From: Candidatus Poribacteria bacterium
GTDB taxonomy: Bacteria; Poribacteria; DTPJ01; WJIO01
Length of the DNA: 33,573 nucleotides
NCBI GenBank assembly: GCA_014730235.1
Contig: WJIO01000108.1
Location: 1-33,573, forward strand
Direction of reading: 5' to 3'
In this document: piece after piece, positions 25,134 to 32,806 of the stretch
Layout of the letters: the number at the start of each line of letters is the position of its first letter
Position numbering within the stretch: position 1 is the first letter of the stretch
Made by a program: the position numbers and the translations under genes
Notes under the pieces: model-generated
What the model saw: the letters and a program-made list of their open reading frames with translations, nothing else
Told to the model about the DNA's origin: nothing
Databases searched by the model: none

Positions 25134-26474
25134 TTGTCCAAAATTATCAACGCTTATTTATCAATAGCTCTTGCTGGGTTGGGAGTAATTGCCAATAACA
25201 GCGAGGCTCAGAAAATTGAATATGTCCTTGATGTATCACCTGTCTGGTCAGGACATCCTGTGGGCTTTGCCATGCTTACATACCCTGCCTATCAATATAT
25301 AGCTTTTTATGACGATCAAAGACGAATGACTTTGGCTTCTCGAAAACCTGATGAAATGGAATGGGATATTGTGTATCTGCCTGAATCTGTGGGTTGGGAT
25401 AGCCATAATTATATTACCATGACTGTTGATGATTATGGTTATTTACACCTCAGCGGCAACATGCACTGCGATCCTCTGGTCTATTTCCGTACATCCAAAC
25501 CTTATGATATTGAAACCTTCCAGCGTATAAACAGCATGGTAGGAGATAGAGAGAAAAGGTGTACCTATCCGCGATTTTTCCGCGGGGCTAAAAACGAGCT
25601 TATATTTACATATCGGGACGGTTCCAGCGGTAACGGGGATCAAATATACAACATATATGATCATAAAACTCAGACATGGAATAGATTGTTAGATCAGCCC
25701 TTGACATCCGGTGAAGGTAAATCCAATGCTTATCTTCACGGCCCGAAGCGTGGTCCAGATGGATATTTTCATCTTTGTTGGGTATGGCGTAATACTCCCG
25801 ATTGCTCAACAAATCACCATCTCTCTTATGCCAGAAGCAAAGACCTTGTGCATTGGGAAAAAAGCAATGGAATACCCCTGAAACTTCCCATTACTATTGG
25901 TACAGCGGAAATTGTTGATCCTGTTCCGGTAAACGGAGGAATTATAAACGGCAATACTATTCTGGGTTTTGATTCACAAAAACGACCAGTAATAAGCTAT
26001 CATAAATTCGACAAAAACGGAAACACACAGATATACAATGCCCGAAGAGAAAATGGTGGATGGAAGATATATCAGACAAGTAATTGGGACTATCGCTGGG
26101 AATTTAAGGGCGGTGGGGCTATATCGTTTGAGATTCGCATAGGAGCAATCCGTGTTGAATCTGATGGCAAACTCAGCCAGTGGTATCGTCACCCGGAATA
26201 TGGTTCTGGCACATGGTTATTAAGCGTGGAAAATTTTGAGATTACAGGCAAAAAGAAAAGACAGAAAAAATCAGAACTACCCGGAGAGCTAAATCAACTG
26301 GAGTTGGATTTCCCCGGAATACAAAAACGTCGGGCTGATGACATGGGTAAAAGTGGGGAAAAAGGTGTCAAATATATAATAACATGGGAAACTCTTGGAG
26401 CAAACCGGGACCGACCAAGAGAAGGAGAAATTCCTCCTCCAAGTATGTTAAAATTATACAAACTAAAAAATTAA
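25134..26474 (+). CDS. Secreted BNR_4 beta-propeller protein with ulvan-lyase-like active-site residues
   Basis: This 446-residue exported protein has a signal peptide (about 1-25, SEA-QKI). The start is a TTG, supported by AAAGGAG just upstream; no ATG gives the same leader. The body is a BNR_4-type seven-bladed propeller with repeated strand patterns such as DDYGYLHLSGN and GPDGYFHLCW. His91 (DSHN), His111 (GNMH), Tyr145 (CTYPRF) and Arg161 (YRDG) can be paired with the catalytic His/His/Tyr/Arg set that I recall for the PL25 ulvan lyase: both the 20-residue His-His and the 16-residue Tyr-Arg spacing agree. A polysaccharide lyase acting on a uronate-rich sulfated glycan is thus plausible; another BNR_4 activity is possible. 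Residues about 366-390 are a highly basic insertion. The next gene follows 12 bases later. Confidence 0.78.
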   Translation: MSKIINAYLSIALAGLGVIANNSEAQKIEYVLDVSPVWSGHPVGFAMLTYPAYQYIAFYDDQRRMTLASRKPDEMEWDIVYLPESVGWDSHNYITMTVDDYGYLHLSGNMHCDPLVYFRTSKPYDIETFQRINSMVGDREKRCTYPRFFRGAKNELIFTYRDGSSGNGDQIYNIYDHKTQTWNRLLDQPLTSGEGKSNAYLHGPKRGPDGYFHLCWVWRNTPDCSTNHHLSYARSKDLVHWEKSNGIPLKLPITIGTAEIVDPVPVNGGIINGNTILGFDSQKRPVISYHKFDKNGNTQIYNARRENGGWKIYQTSNWDYRWEFKGGGAISFEIRIGAIRVESDGKLSQWYRHPEYGSGTWLLSVENFEITGKKKRQKKSELPGELNQLELDFPGIQKRRADDMGKSGEKGVKYIITWETLGANRDRPREGEIPPPSMLKLYKLKN

Positions 26475-26486
26475 GGAGAAGCGATC

Positions 26487-27695
26487 ATGCAAGTTGTTTC
26501 ATGCGTTTTATGGGGTGCAATGCTTATAAATATAAACGCTGCATCAGCTAATAAACGCGATTATCAATTTGATGGAAAGATTTCCCGGGAAGTGCTGGAA
26601 AATTATCTTTCTCGCTCTATTACCATGATGGATTTACTCAGCGGCGTTGGAAACCCGGATGACAATATCCGTATGCTGATAAATATTGGTGCGAAATATG
26701 CCGGGCGTTCTTTGTATGTATGGGGAACAGAAAGCCGACTGCCAAAAATGTTACCTTTAGCCAGGGAAATTGCCGTTAAAATTCATGAGAAAGACCCAGA
26801 GATGATACTTCAGGCCGGAATTTATGAGATCGTTACGAAGGATATAGAAAGGATTCCCATACCTGCATGGGTTTTCCTGGAATTTGAAATGCCTGTGGAA
26901 GAACGGAATTTTAATTACCAGGCCATGATTTATCCTGACGGTCATGGTCATAATCACTGGAGTAAAGGAGCATCCATACCCGATATGAGTCAACTGGAAA
27001 CCCGTATGTGGTTTTACTACGCTTCTGCATCATATATTAACGTAGGGATTGAGGCTATACATTTCGGTCAGGTGGAGATAATGGATAACAACGATCAGGA
27101 TCACAAGCACTGGCGGGATATGTTGGCTCGTGTGCGTAAGTATGCGTCTGAAAATGCAAGAAGACACATTGTTTTATGCGATGCTCATGTTCCCAGCGGG
27201 GGTATAGTATATGACGATGGGAAGCTTATGTTTGATCTGCATTCCTTCCCCCTGCGTATTGAGGAAGTCGAAGATTCACCTCATCACGGTATACTGAAAA
27301 TGGGTTATCTTGACAGTATATTCGGCAGAAGCAAAGGAGGTATAACTCCAAGCGGATGGAATTGCGATCATCTGCCTTATATGGTGGAATTAGACAACTT
27401 CGGTTCCAGTGGCAAAGAAGATCAGAATATAGGCGCTCATTGGATATGGGGTTACGACGAAATAAGCTGGTTTGCCAACCAGTCCGAAGAGTATCGCAAT
27501 AAATGGCTGAAATACGCCTGGAACTGGATCAGAGAACACGATCCCAACGGCTTTCTGGAAATGCCCGGAAGCAGATGTCTGGCTTCTCCTGCCAATGGTA
27601 GAAGGTGGTATTTTGCCAATACTGCCAGTGATGCCACACCAGATGGCTTTAACCAGGAAGAAACTATAAAAGCAATCTGGATGTCTGATGAATAA
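26487..27695 (+). CDS. Secreted TIM-barrel protein, putative glycoside hydrolase
   Basis: This 402-residue protein has a short signal peptide (about 1-21, cleavage ASA-NKR) and a body reading as a (beta/alpha)8 barrel: repeated hydrophobic strands such as SLYVWGTES, EMILQAGIYE, WVFLEFEM, GIEAIHFGQVEIMD, HIVLCDAH and GAHWIWGYDE. Glu197 (GQVE) and Glu301 (MVELDNFG) sit at strand ends typical for acid/base and nucleophile in retaining barrel enzymes; this is suggestive only. I do not recognise a CAZy family. It shares a transcript with the BNR_4 protein, so a joint role in degrading one extracellular glycan is likely. AAGGAG precedes the ATG, and a terminator follows the stop. Confidence 0.7.
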   Translation: MQVVSCVLWGAMLININAASANKRDYQFDGKISREVLENYLSRSITMMDLLSGVGNPDDNIRMLINIGAKYAGRSLYVWGTESRLPKMLPLAREIAVKIHEKDPEMILQAGIYEIVTKDIERIPIPAWVFLEFEMPVEERNFNYQAMIYPDGHGHNHWSKGASIPDMSQLETRMWFYYASASYINVGIEAIHFGQVEIMDNNDQDHKHWRDMLARVRKYASENARRHIVLCDAHVPSGGIVYDDGKLMFDLHSFPLRIEEVEDSPHHGILKMGYLDSIFGRSKGGITPSGWNCDHLPYMVELDNFGSSGKEDQNIGAHWIWGYDEISWFANQSEEYRNKWLKYAWNWIREHDPNGFLEMPGSRCLASPANGRRWYFANTASDATPDGFNQEETIKAIWMSDE

Positions 27696-27727
27696 TACTT
27701 GAAATTAATACAGTATATGAGGAATAT

Positions 27728-27771
27728 ATACCTTCTAAAACTGCGTTTTCAGTTTTAGAAGGTATTTTTAT
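27728..27771 (+). terminator. Rho-independent terminator of the 21753-27695 unit
   Basis: Perfect 16-base arms (27728-27743 and 27750-27765) close on a six-base loop and are followed by TTTTATTT, 33 bases after the stop of the TIM-barrel gene. Confidence 0.88.
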
Positions 27772-27777
27772 TTAATA

Positions 27778-27806
27778 TTGGAAACCTTATTGAAATAACA
27801 TATTAA
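27778..27806 (+). promoter_or_regulatory. Candidate promoter of msrB
   Basis: TTGGAA and TATTAA are 17 bases apart, each with four of six consensus bases. A terminator lies just upstream, so msrB needs its own promoter in this short gap. Confidence 0.35.
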
Positions 27807-27831
27807 AAATTAAACAGGCGGTGTTAAATTA

Positions 27832-28347
27832 ATGAAATCTGTTTTTTCTGTTATTCTATCAATAATAGTTATTGCTGGATGTGGTTCCTCCACAATGGAT
27901 AATAAAGGTGATAAAATGAATAGGGAAAATACAAAAGAAACTGCTTTTGAAGTAAATAAAACTGAAGAAGAATGGAGAGAAACCCTCACCCTTGAGCAGT
28001 TCTATATACTAAGAGAAAAAGGTACTGAAAGGGCCTTTACCGGAAAGTATTACGATAACAAGAAAAAAGGTTTATATATATGTGCCGGCTGTGAAAACGA
28101 GCTTTTCCATTCTGCTGAAAAATTCGATTCAGGAACCGGTTGGCCCAGTTACTGGGATACAGTATCAGAAAATAGCGTAATTACAAAGCCTGACAACAGT
28201 CTCTTTATGAGAAGAACCGAAGTCGTATGTGCTAGATGCGGCGGTCATCTTGGTCATGTTTTTGAAGATGGTCCTAAGCCAACAGGTTTAAGATATTGTA
28301 TCAATTCTGCTGCATTGAAATTTGAAGAAAATAAAGAAAAACCATAG
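27832..28347 (+). CDS. msrB: Lipoprotein peptide-methionine (R)-S-oxide reductase
   Basis: This 171-residue MsrB reduces methionine-R-sulfoxide in proteins. A lipoprotein signal ends in the lipobox IAGC (Cys17), followed by a polar linker (18-45), so the enzyme should be tethered to the outer face of the inner membrane or to the outer membrane. The catalytic domain (about 46-165) has zinc ligands Cys84, Cys87, Cys133 and Cys136 and catalytic Cys156 in RYCINS. The resolving cysteine position must be supplied by another thiol, since no further free cysteine is evident. Electron supply in the envelope is unknown. It is a single-gene unit between two hairpins. Confidence 0.93.
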   Translation: MKSVFSVILSIIVIAGCGSSTMDNKGDKMNRENTKETAFEVNKTEEEWRETLTLEQFYILREKGTERAFTGKYYDNKKKGLYICAGCENELFHSAEKFDSGTGWPSYWDTVSENSVITKPDNSLFMRRTEVVCARCGGHLGHVFEDGPKPTGLRYCINSAALKFEENKEKP

Positions 28348-28359
28348 AACTCCAAAGAT

Positions 28360-28393
28360 CAACAGCCATCTCTGTATACAGAGATGGCTGTTG
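28360..28393. terminator. Bidirectional hairpin between msrB and the M42 peptidase gene
   Basis: Perfect 15-base arms (28360-28374 and 28379-28393) close on TATA. The two genes converge on it. The flanks are AT-rich but lack a long T-run on either strand. Confidence 0.7.
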
Positions 28394-28414
28394 TATATTA
28401 TTTATAAATCCAAA

Positions 28415-29440
28415 TTATCGAACCAAAACGCCTAATTCATGAGCATTTTCCAGGAATTTAACAAGTAATTTTACTGTAGCTTCTATATCATCTCCATGAG
28501 CAAGCTGGACTGTGGAGTGCATATACCTGGTTGGAGCACCTATAGTAGTGGCCAGCGCGCCTATCCCTGTTCTTTGTATAGCAGACGCATCAGTACCTCC
28601 TCCAATGTTCCTTTGATATGGAATATCATATTTTTCACACAAATCAAAAAGGAATTTCACCAAACGTCTGTCTCCTATTGTTAAGCCATCCATAAGATAT
28701 ATTCCTGTTCCCTGACCCATTGCGCAAATATTGTCAACTTTACTTACATGCGCTCCCCATGTAGGACTGCCGTCAATGGCAATACCCATATCTGGCTTGA
28801 TTGCAAAGGCTGCAATAGGCATACCTCTAACACCTTTTTCCTCCTGTACTGTACTTACTGCATAAACATCAACACAAGTTTCTCCCAGATTCTTTACAGC
28901 TTCCAGCATGCAATATGTACCAAGTCGATCATCGAAATTACGACTCATATATACTTTTTCGTTAAGATATACTAATTCCTGGGCAAAGGTAATAACATCA
29001 CCTACTTCTATCAACTTACGAACTTCATCTCCAGGAAGTCCTGTGTCAATCAACATATCTTTTAAAGCTGGTGTTCTATCACCGCTGGTTGGCACGATAA
29101 CACCATTTACCGATTTCCGACCATGAATAATCACACGCTGAGATACAATGGCCTGGGGATTTAATCCCCCTACAGGTGCAAAACGGATGAACCCATCGCC
29201 GTCAATATGTTTAACCATCATTCCAATTTCGTCTGCATGGGCAGCCAATATAACTCTTAAAGGTTCCTGATTATTATCCTGCTTTCTGGCTTTTTTTAAT
29301 CCTATTACGTTACCCATTCGGTCCCGATAAGCTTCATCACAGTTGGGTTTAAGTATTCCCATTACAAATTCCTGTATGGGATCTTCAAATCCGGGTATAC
29401 CGGGGATATTACATACTTTTTCAAGTAATTCGTTATTCAT
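28415..29440 (-). CDS. M42-family metalloaminopeptidase (glutamyl aminopeptidase/cellulase-M type)
   Basis: This 341-residue cytoplasmic dinuclear-metal peptidase has His68 and Asp70 (AAHADEIG), Asp170 or Asp171 (NFDDR), Glu200/Glu201 (QEEKGVRG), Asp223 (IDG) and His308 (YMHST), the expected metal and catalytic set. GGGTDAS is the family's glycine-rich loop. Members form dodecameric tetrahedral particles that trim peptides. It is the last gene of the long minus-strand block, 23 bases after the glycosyltransferase, and ends at the hairpin 28360-28393. Confidence 0.92.
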   Translation of the reverse strand: MNNELLEKVCNIPGIPGFEDPIQEFVMGILKPNCDEAYRDRMGNVIGLKKARKQDNNQEPLRVILAAHADEIGMMVKHIDGDGFIRFAPVGGLNPQAIVSQRVIIHGRKSVNGVIVPTSGDRTPALKDMLIDTGLPGDEVRKLIEVGDVITFAQELVYLNEKVYMSRNFDDRLGTYCMLEAVKNLGETCVDVYAVSTVQEEKGVRGMPIAAFAIKPDMGIAIDGSPTWGAHVSKVDNICAMGQGTGIYLMDGLTIGDRRLVKFLFDLCEKYDIPYQRNIGGGTDASAIQRTGIGALATTIGAPTRYMHSTVQLAHGDDIEATVKLLVKFLENAHELGVLVR

Positions 29441-29463
29441 AAATAATTTATTCCTTTCTCAAA

Positions 29464-30594
29464 TCAAGAATTAAAAATATGTTGATAAACTTTCTGTATT
29501 TCCCGGACATTTTTGTCTATACTAAACTTATCCCTGGCCCTTTTTTGTCCTGCGTAACTCATATTTCTCATTAATTCTGCATCCTGAAGAATCTCGAGAA
29601 CCCCATTAGCAATAGCCCGGGGATTTTTAGGAGGTACAAGTTTGCCGGTTATGTTATCGCAAACAATTTCCGGAGCACCTCCGGCCTTTGTGGCAATTAC
29701 GGGACATCCGGCAGCCATTGCCTCAATAATAACCCGACCAAAAGGTTCTGCCCAGGAAGCCGATACCAGAATATCCAGAGATGCCATAACGTTTGGAATA
29801 TCTTTTCGGAAACCTGTAAATATTGTCTTTTCGTCGATATTTAATTGACGGGAAAGCTCTTTTAATTCTTTTATATATGAACCATGTTCCGGTGATGAAA
29901 CAGGTGTATTATCACCACCTATCAGGACGAAATGGACATCGGAACGGCTTTTCAATATCTCTGCGGCGGCATGAAGGAACTCACGTTGGCCTTTCCATTG
30001 GGATGTGGGATTCATCTGACCAACGATACCCACCAGGTAACCTGAAACAGAATACTCCCGACGCAATGTTCTTTTGAGATTTTTAAATAGGGAAAGGTCA
30101 ACACCGTTATATATTCGGTAAACTCTTTTATTATCAATACCTGATTTTATTAAAACTTCTCTGACTGAATCGGAAATTGCGATAACAGCATTGATTTTAT
30201 CAAGAGAATATTTTTTCACCTGTTCTACTGCTATCAGGTCGCGAAGATGACATATTACAGGAATATCCAGTTTTTTACCTGTTTTACAGGCATAGTGGTT
30301 TACCCATATTGTGTTGCAGTGTATTAAATTTATGCTTTTTGACTGAGCAAAACGGATTACACGATCCAGGCATGAGTATTTGAAGGGTAGAGATTTAATT
30401 TTCCGCCAGGATGGTAAAGGGATAATGCAGGTAGATATTTGGTTGGTTTTAAATTTATCAACAAGGTTTCCGGAATGAGGGCAGAGCACAAAGGGTTCAT
30501 ACCTATCTTTATTCAAATCCATTACCAGATGGTAAAGACTGATTTCGGCTCCACCCGTATATCCGCTGGAACTAAGGTAAAGTATATTTTTCAA
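29464..30594 (-). CDS. GT4-family glycosyltransferase
   Basis: This is a 376-residue retaining GT-B glycosyltransferase. The N-terminal domain opens NILYLSSSGYTGGAE with the glycine-rich loop, and VGQMNPTSQWKG starts the C-terminal domain. EPFGRVIIE holds the EX7E pair Glu283 and Glu291, which bind the sugar nucleotide. Activity is probably in a surface polysaccharide or glycolipid pathway; donor and acceptor are unknown. The start is TTG directly after an in-frame stop, with no clear ribosome site. It lies 29 bases downstream of the small membrane-protein gene. Confidence 0.88.
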   Translation of the reverse strand: MKNILYLSSSGYTGGAEISLYHLVMDLNKDRYEPFVLCPHSGNLVDKFKTNQISTCIIPLPSWRKIKSLPFKYSCLDRVIRFAQSKSINLIHCNTIWVNHYACKTGKKLDIPVICHLRDLIAVEQVKKYSLDKINAVIAISDSVREVLIKSGIDNKRVYRIYNGVDLSLFKNLKRTLRREYSVSGYLVGIVGQMNPTSQWKGQREFLHAAAEILKSRSDVHFVLIGGDNTPVSSPEHGSYIKELKELSRQLNIDEKTIFTGFRKDIPNVMASLDILVSASWAEPFGRVIIEAMAAGCPVIATKAGGAPEIVCDNITGKLVPPKNPRAIANGVLEILQDAELMRNMSYAGQKRARDKFSIDKNVREIQKVYQHIFNS

Positions 30595-30623
30595 TTAGGT
30601 ATTGCAAAATTGTTATGGATATA

Positions 30624-30794
30624 TCATCCAGAGCGAAGTTTTCTGATCAGGAACATAATACCCATAAATGCAGCAACTACTATGACTATATTGACAACAG
30701 CACCAATTACCCATGATAAGATTTTTAATGCTGCCGCCGCCCCTATAGCGGCTAAAACTGCAATGAGTATTAATATAATTATACTCTTAAGCAT
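30624..30794 (-). CDS. Small two-TM membrane protein, 56 residues
   Basis: An ATG at 30794 preceded by AAGGAG at good distance opens a 56-codon frame ending TGA at 30624. The product is almost entirely hydrophobic: helix 1 about 5-23 with Ala-rich LAAIGAAAA, helix 2 about 27-49, then a basic end RKLRSG. The strong ribosome site, and the position 35 bases after a PspA gene and 29 before the next gene, argue for a real gene. I know of no named family. By analogy with PspB/PspC or LiaI it could anchor or sense for the PspA proteins. Confidence 0.72.
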   Translation of the reverse strand: MLKSIIILILIAVLAAIGAAAALKILSWVIGAVVNIVIVVAAFMGIMFLIRKLRSG

Positions 30795-30829
30795 TGAAAA
30801 AAACTCCTTTTATATGGAAAACAGACAGA

Positions 30830-31495
30830 TCAGTTCTTTTTACGGGCAATCTGGGCTTTAAGTTTTTCAAGCTCATCATCAACATCTTCATCTTCCAGAG
30901 CGGCGAACTTATTTTCAATGGAATTGGCTTCAACTTCGGCGATGGCTTCAGCATTTACTTCCGCTTCCTTTACCCGTCCTTCCATCTTTTCCAGTGCAGT
31001 CAGAGCATTTGATTTTGACATTCCACTTATAGTCTCGCTAATAGCCTTTTGAGCTTTTGCCCTTTTTTGCCGCGCGATAAGCAGGTCTTTACGACGCTTA
31101 GCATCCTCAATTTTGGCTTCAAGGGCTGTTAAGCTAGTTCTAAGAACCTGAACACTCTTGGACTGTTCTTCCAATTGCTCCTTGTAACCCTGAGCTACCT
31201 GTTCGTATGTACGCTTTCTTCTCAATAATTCTTTTGCGGCTACATCATTTCCCTCTTCAACAGCGTTTATAGCCTTAAGCTCGCACCTTTTGACCAGAGC
31301 AAGGTTTTCTTTATATTTTGTTTCTAACTTTTTCTGATCCCTGATAGCAGCAGCGACATGAAGCTTGGCTTCTCTCAAATCCTGCTGCATATCATCCATA
31401 ATTTGCTGGAGTATTTTTTCCGGATCTTCAGCCCGATCCAGAAGCTCACTTATATTTGATCTTATTATTCGGCTTATTCTTTCAAAGACCCCCAT
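30830..31495 (-). CDS. pspA: PspA/IM30 family protein (paralogue 1)
   Basis: This 221-residue protein matches the normal PspA length. N-terminal amphipathic helix MGVFERISRIIRSN is followed by LLDRAEDPEKILQQIM and a long alpha-helical hairpin (about 25-150) rich in Lys, Glu and Arg; this is the ESCRT-III-like fold that polymerises on stressed inner membrane. A linker about 150-205 contains EVEANSIENKF, and the acidic-basic tail ends in ARKKN. AGGAGG precedes the ATG. It follows the DUF151 gene by 50 bases and precedes the small two-TM protein. Its conserved sequence makes it the likely canonical PspA of the cluster. Confidence 0.92.
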   Translation of the reverse strand: MGVFERISRIIRSNISELLDRAEDPEKILQQIMDDMQQDLREAKLHVAAAIRDQKKLETKYKENLALVKRCELKAINAVEEGNDVAAKELLRRKRTYEQVAQGYKEQLEEQSKSVQVLRTSLTALEAKIEDAKRRKDLLIARQKRAKAQKAISETISGMSKSNALTALEKMEGRVKEAEVNAEAIAEVEANSIENKFAALEDEDVDDELEKLKAQIARKKN

Positions 31496-31545
31496 TTTTG
31501 ATTTCCTCCTGTAAAATGGCAGCGGGGTCGGTTAGTTGATTCTTA

Positions 31546-32037
31546 TTACAACTTATTGTTTCCAAAATCTTCAGGTTTCATATTTTCTAGAATTGATTTT
31601 AATTGGCTTTTATCATCATCCTGAACTATATCTGGACTAATTCCAGAATCATCCATTACTTTTTCAGCCACATATATCTTTGCCCCTGTTCTGAGGGCCA
31701 GAGCCATTGCATCGCTTGGTCGTGAATCTATTTTTTTAATTTCATTGTTACCAAGTTTTAAAGTTATCTCAGCAAAAAATATACTGTTATCCAGTTCAGA
31801 AACCAGAACAGATATTACCTCTGCACCTACATTTGTAATAATGGATTTCATCAGGTCATGGGTCATAGGTCTGGTTACGGGTTGTTTTTCTATTTCTGAG
31901 ACAATGGCAAATGCTTCAAAAACCCCAATCCATATAGGTAATAATCTTCTGGGGTTGCCTTGTTTTTCCTTTAATACAACAATAGGAGCTTTTACCTCTG
32001 GATCGAATCTCACCATGGCTATTTCCACTTCAATCAT
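31546..32037 (-). CDS. Bifunctional nuclease domain protein (BFN, DUF151)
   Basis: This 163-residue cytoplasmic protein has the family motifs LPIWIGVFEA (about 33-42), TRPMTHDL (55-62) and IDSRPSDAMALALR (103-116). In plants a member has DNase and RNase activity; in bacteria the role is not settled. The tail (about 125-163) is acidic. TAGGAG precedes the ATG. It sits between two PspA genes, an unusual place for this family. Confidence 0.9.
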   Translation of the reverse strand: MIEVEIAMVRFDPEVKAPIVVLKEKQGNPRRLLPIWIGVFEAFAIVSEIEKQPVTRPMTHDLMKSIITNVGAEVISVLVSELDNSIFFAEITLKLGNNEIKKIDSRPSDAMALALRTGAKIYVAEKVMDDSGISPDIVQDDDKSQLKSILENMKPEDFGNNKL

Positions 32038-32085
32038 TTTGCTCTCCTAAGTATTTTCAGGTTTGTTTTTGCTTTTCATCTGTCA

Positions 32086-32733
32086 TTATGAATTCTCTAC
32101 CTTCATTTTTTCTTTGAGCTTTGCTAACTCATTTTCTAATTCTTCATCTTTTCTTTTGGATAGAACTTGGTTTTCGGAATTCATCTTCGCCAGGGCTTCA
32201 GATTCTGCATCAAGATTCATAATCTTTTTTTTCAGTCTGGCAAAAGTCTCCATTTGTTGGGATATTGGTTTTTTTTGCAGAAGCGAGTTCATACTAGTCC
32301 GATGTTTTCTTGCTATCAACAGGTCTCTTTTCCTTTTAACTTCCTGGATTTTATTTTCAAGAGCAGATAAAGCCGATTTCAGGGAACTGACAACCTGTTT
32401 ATGTAATTCACATTCCTTTTTGTATTCAAGAGTAAGGGCAGCGGCAGAGCGTTTACGAAGTATGGCCTCTCTTGCAAGTTCATCCTTACCATATTGAACC
32501 GCCAGTAATGCCTTTTCCTGCCACTTCTCAGCCAGTTGCTCATTTTCTTTATACAGCATCTCAAGTCTTTTACCTTCTCGGACGGTAGAAGCCATCTGAC
32601 GCCTGGCATCTGTCAGTTCTGATTGTAATTCTGAAAGAAGCTGGCTCAAAGCTCTTTCAGGATTGGATGTATTGTCAAGCAGATCGTTCAGGTTGGCCTT
32701 TAGTATGCTCTCTATTCTTTCTAAAACTCCCAT
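32086..32733 (-). CDS. PspA/IM30 family protein (paralogue 2)
   Basis: With the start used here it has 215 residues: amphipathic start MGVLERIESILKANLNDLL, NPERALSQLL, then a long coiled-coil hairpin to about 150 and a charged tail ending KMKVENS. It differs clearly from paralogue 1 in the second half (for example LLQKKPISQQ), so it is an old duplicate. The frame extends to a TTG at 32748, but the ATG at 32733 has GGAGGG seven bases upstream and lines up with the conserved PspA N-terminus. A promoter is present at 32768-32796. Confidence 0.88.
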   Translation of the reverse strand: MGVLERIESILKANLNDLLDNTSNPERALSQLLSELQSELTDARRQMASTVREGKRLEMLYKENEQLAEKWQEKALLAVQYGKDELAREAILRKRSAAALTLEYKKECELHKQVVSSLKSALSALENKIQEVKRKRDLLIARKHRTSMNSLLQKKPISQQMETFARLKKKIMNLDAESEALAKMNSENQVLSKRKDEELENELAKLKEKMKVENS

Positions 32734-32767
32734 ACCTCTGCCCTCCAATTATTTTCTGCTCTTTCTA

Positions 32768-32796
32768 AGTATATCATAAGAAATTAACTAAAACAA
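32768..32796 (-). promoter_or_regulatory. Candidate promoter of pspA paralogue 2 and downstream genes
   Basis: On the minus strand TTGTTT (32791-32796) and TATACT (32768-32773) are 17 bases apart, with four and five of six consensus bases. The leader would be about 28 bases to the ATG at 32733. Confidence 0.45.
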
Positions 32797-32806
32797 CATT
32801 TAATCA

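Noticed and set aside
30439-30861. 140-codon open frame on the plus strand
   Set aside because: It lies opposite the GT4 gene start, the small two-TM gene and the PspA end, with no ribosome site; those minus-strand genes explain the openness.
32063-32497. 144-codon plus-strand frame opposite PspA paralogue 2
   Set aside because: The Ser/Phe/Leu-rich product is the antisense reading of a charged coiled coil.
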